DNA of 6,401 bases. Source: Rickettsiales bacterium. Its GTDB lineage: Bacteria; Pseudomonadota; Alphaproteobacteria; Rs-D84. A program made the position numbers and the translations under genes. Within the stretch, counting starts at the first letter, position 1. Each line of letters opens with the position of its first letter. The stretch spans positions 1 to 6,401 of the forward strand of contig JAITLD010000027.1 in NCBI GenBank assembly GCA_031278055.1, given 5' to 3'. Shown here piece by piece: positions 4,837 through 6,401 of this stretch. Below the pieces are notes generated by a model. That model made no database searches and had not been told where the DNA came from. It saw nothing but the letters and a program-made list of their open reading frames with translations.

Positions 4837-6375
4837 ATGCTTTCGCTTAAAACATTGATTTTCAATGGAATGACGCCGATATCGATTGATGTTCAAGTAC
4901 AATTGACGGGCGGGCTGCCCCCGAGAAATCAAGATCCATTTACGATAGTCGGACTTGTCGACAAGGCGGTCAATGAATCCAAAGAGAGGATTAAAAACGC
5001 GTTATTTTCGATGAACATGTCTCTGCCCCCGCAGAAAATCACGGTTAATCTGGCGCCGTCTGATATAGAAAAATCCGGATCTTATTTTGATTTGCCGATT
5101 TTATGCGGAATATTGTGCGAGCTTGGAACGCTGCCGTCGGACGAGTTATCGAAATATATTGTCTTGGGAGAAATCGGATTGGATGGGTCGGTTTTGAAAT
5201 CCTCGTCCGTTTTGCCCGCCTCGGTTTACGCCGCCAAAAATAATCTGGGCATAATCTGTCCCGCCGCGAACGGGGTCGAAGCGCGTTGGGCCGGTCATTC
5301 GAAAATTCTTGCGCCAAACCATATTCTTGAATTAATTAATCATTTTCGCGGAAAACAAATTCTGCCGGTTCCGAGGATTGAGGGAACGGGTAATAGTTCC
5401 CCGTTGCGAGATATGGATTTTTCCGAGGTGAGGGGGCAGGTTGTCGCAAAAAGGGCCATGGAAATCGCGGCGGCCGGCGGACACGCTTTATTGATGGTCG
5501 GTCCCCCGGGGGCGGGCAAAACTATGTTGGCGTCGCGCCTGCCATCGATTCTGCCGGACATGACGGCGAATGAAATCCTTGAAACGTCAATGCTGTATTC
5601 CATTGCGGGAAAATTGGAAAACAAAGGTTTGGTTTCAACGCGGCCGTTTCGTCCCGTTCATCATTCGGCAAGCGCGGTTGCGCTGGCGGGCGGCGGGACG
5701 AACGCGCGGCCGGGCGAAATCTCGCTGGCCCACAACGGCGTTTTGTTTCTGGACGAGTTGCCGGAATTCAATCGGCAGACGCTGGAAATTTTGCGCCAGC
5801 CGATAGAGGCGGGCAATATTTTGATTTCGCGCGCGAAACAGACCATATCGTATCCTGCGCGCTTTCAATTGATTGCCGCGATGAATCCATGTCCATGCGG
5901 TCATCTGAAAAATCCAAAGCTGGCATGCAGCAAAGCGCCGCGTTGCGCCGAAGCCTATCAGAATAAAATCTCGGGCCCCCTTTTGGACAGAATTGATTTG
6001 CACATAGAGGTCGACGCGTTGAATCCGTGGGAAATGTCGGAAGATATGAAATCGCCAGAATCGAGCGCGACAATCCGCGAACGGGTTGTAGCGGCGCGAA
6101 AGAAACAGACTGAAAGAAGCGGCCGGCTTTTCAAGCATGAAATTTTGAATGCGCATTTGGACGGAAAGTTTTTGGACGCGGTTGCGCCGCTGGACGATGA
6201 ATCATTGGGGTTGTTAAATAGCGCGGCTGAAAAAATGGGATTATCGGCGCGCGGATACAATCGCATAAAGCGAATTGCGCGAACAATAGCCGATTTGCGA
6301 GGGGCGAGTAATATCAATATATCCGACATTTCCGAGGCCCTGTCATATCGGCCAATAAATCGGGGAAAAATATGA
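4837..6375 (+). CDS. comM: ComM/YifB family AAA+ ATPase
   Basis: ComM is a Mg-chelatase-like AAA+ ATPase; in naturally transformable bacteria it is a hexameric branch-migration helicase that extends incoming DNA during recombination. The 512-residue product is full length. An N-terminal Lon-protease-like ChlI domain covers about 1-170 (TIVGLVDKAVNESKERI, KITVNLAPSD, FDLPILCGIL). The AAA+ domain has Walker A GPPGAGKT (222-229), FRPVHHSAS (271-279), Walker B VLFLDE (302-307), sensor MNPCPCG (349-355) with further Cys364 and Cys370, and the arginine-bearing LLDRID (382-387). The C-terminal Mg-chelatase domain ends ARTIADLRG and SEALSYRPI. Residues 29-34 carry an apparent five-residue insertion after GLP. 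The ATG at 4837 fits the family N-terminus, but no well-spaced ribosome site is present; coupling to the priA stop 16 bp upstream is possible. The name rests on family similarity; a competence role in this organism is not shown. Confidence 0.94.
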   Translation: MLSLKTLIFNGMTPISIDVQVQLTGGLPPRNQDPFTIVGLVDKAVNESKERIKNALFSMNMSLPPQKITVNLAPSDIEKSGSYFDLPILCGILCELGTLPSDELSKYIVLGEIGLDGSVLKSSSVLPASVYAAKNNLGIICPAANGVEARWAGHSKILAPNHILELINHFRGKQILPVPRIEGTGNSSPLRDMDFSEVRGQVVAKRAMEIAAAGGHALLMVGPPGAGKTMLASRLPSILPDMTANEILETSMLYSIAGKLENKGLVSTRPFRPVHHSASAVALAGGGTNARPGEISLAHNGVLFLDELPEFNRQTLEILRQPIEAGNILISRAKQTISYPARFQLIAAMNPCPCGHLKNPKLACSKAPRCAEAYQNKISGPLLDRIDLHIEVDALNPWEMSEDMKSPESSATIRERVVAARKKQTERSGRLFKHEILNAHLDGKFLDAVAPLDDESLGLLNSAAEKMGLSARGYNRIKRIARTIADLRGASNINISDISEALSYRPINRGKI

Positions 6376-6382
6376 AACAAGA

Positions 6383-6401
6383 GAGTTCGGAGTTATGAGT
6401 T
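6383..6401. repeat. Heptamer repeat, copy 4, cut by the window end
   Basis: GAGTTCG, GAGTTAT and GAGTT follow each other as heptamers, eight bases after the comM stop. The 18 bases 6384-6401 are the reverse complement of 4812-4829 with one mismatch, so comM lies between inverted copies of the same repeat. The right end of this copy is outside the window. Confidence 0.8.

Noticed and set aside
6372..6398. ATG overlapping the comM stop as the start of the next gene
   Set aside because: It meets a TGA after eight codons inside the heptamer repeat.
2871..6401. CRISPR-like array
   Set aside because: The repeated units are seven bases, tandem, and dispersed at gene junctions, without regular spacers or cas genes.

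Overview
The window looks like a chromosomal housekeeping segment from a proteobacterium, most likely an alphaproteobacterium without a well-studied close relative. This is inferred from protein sequence only: the MiaA C-terminal half, a short Rickettsia-like PriA N-terminus, a class I GAPDH and a ComM/YifB with the CPCG cysteine cluster all read as alphaproteobacterial from memory of the families. Coding DNA is rich in GCG/CGC, while the spacers are A+T-rich.

Layout. (1) Bases 1-158 are a truncated, slightly diverged copy of the 5' part of tyrS (codons 18-70). It is followed by about 220 bp of unassigned DNA holding a small hairpin and a perfect 32-bp palindrome. (2) A good sigma70-type promoter (378-406) and a 130-nt structured leader precede the intact tyrS (545-1759, +). 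(3) gapA (1817-2824, -) converges on tyrS; a G+C-rich hairpin lies between them. (4) gapA and miaA diverge from overlapping promoters in a 105-bp spacer. The miaA promoter predicts an almost leaderless mRNA, which moves the miaA start to 2930. (5) miaA, priA and comM follow on the + strand with gaps of 19 and 16 bp, probably one transcription unit. priA is only the first half of the gene: it ends right after helicase lobe 1, at a short repeat. comM is complete and ends 26 bp before the window edge.

The least ordinary signal is a set of degenerate heptamer repeats (ATAAYTN, or GAGTTAT on the other strand) at four sites: in the gapA/miaA promoter region, at the miaA/priA junction, at the priA break just before comM, and after comM. 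The copies on either side of comM are inverted relative to each other (17 of 18 bases match). comM in its repeats therefore looks as if it was placed into priA, or as if a rearrangement or mis-assembly joined them. Whether priA lobe 2 continues beyond base 6401 would decide this.

Functionally the genes cover tRNA-Tyr charging (tyrS), glycolysis (gapA), modification of A37 in tRNAs that read UNN codons (miaA), replication restart (priA, broken here) and branch migration during recombination or transformation (comM). I see no tRNA, rRNA, CRISPR array, transposase or integrase gene.
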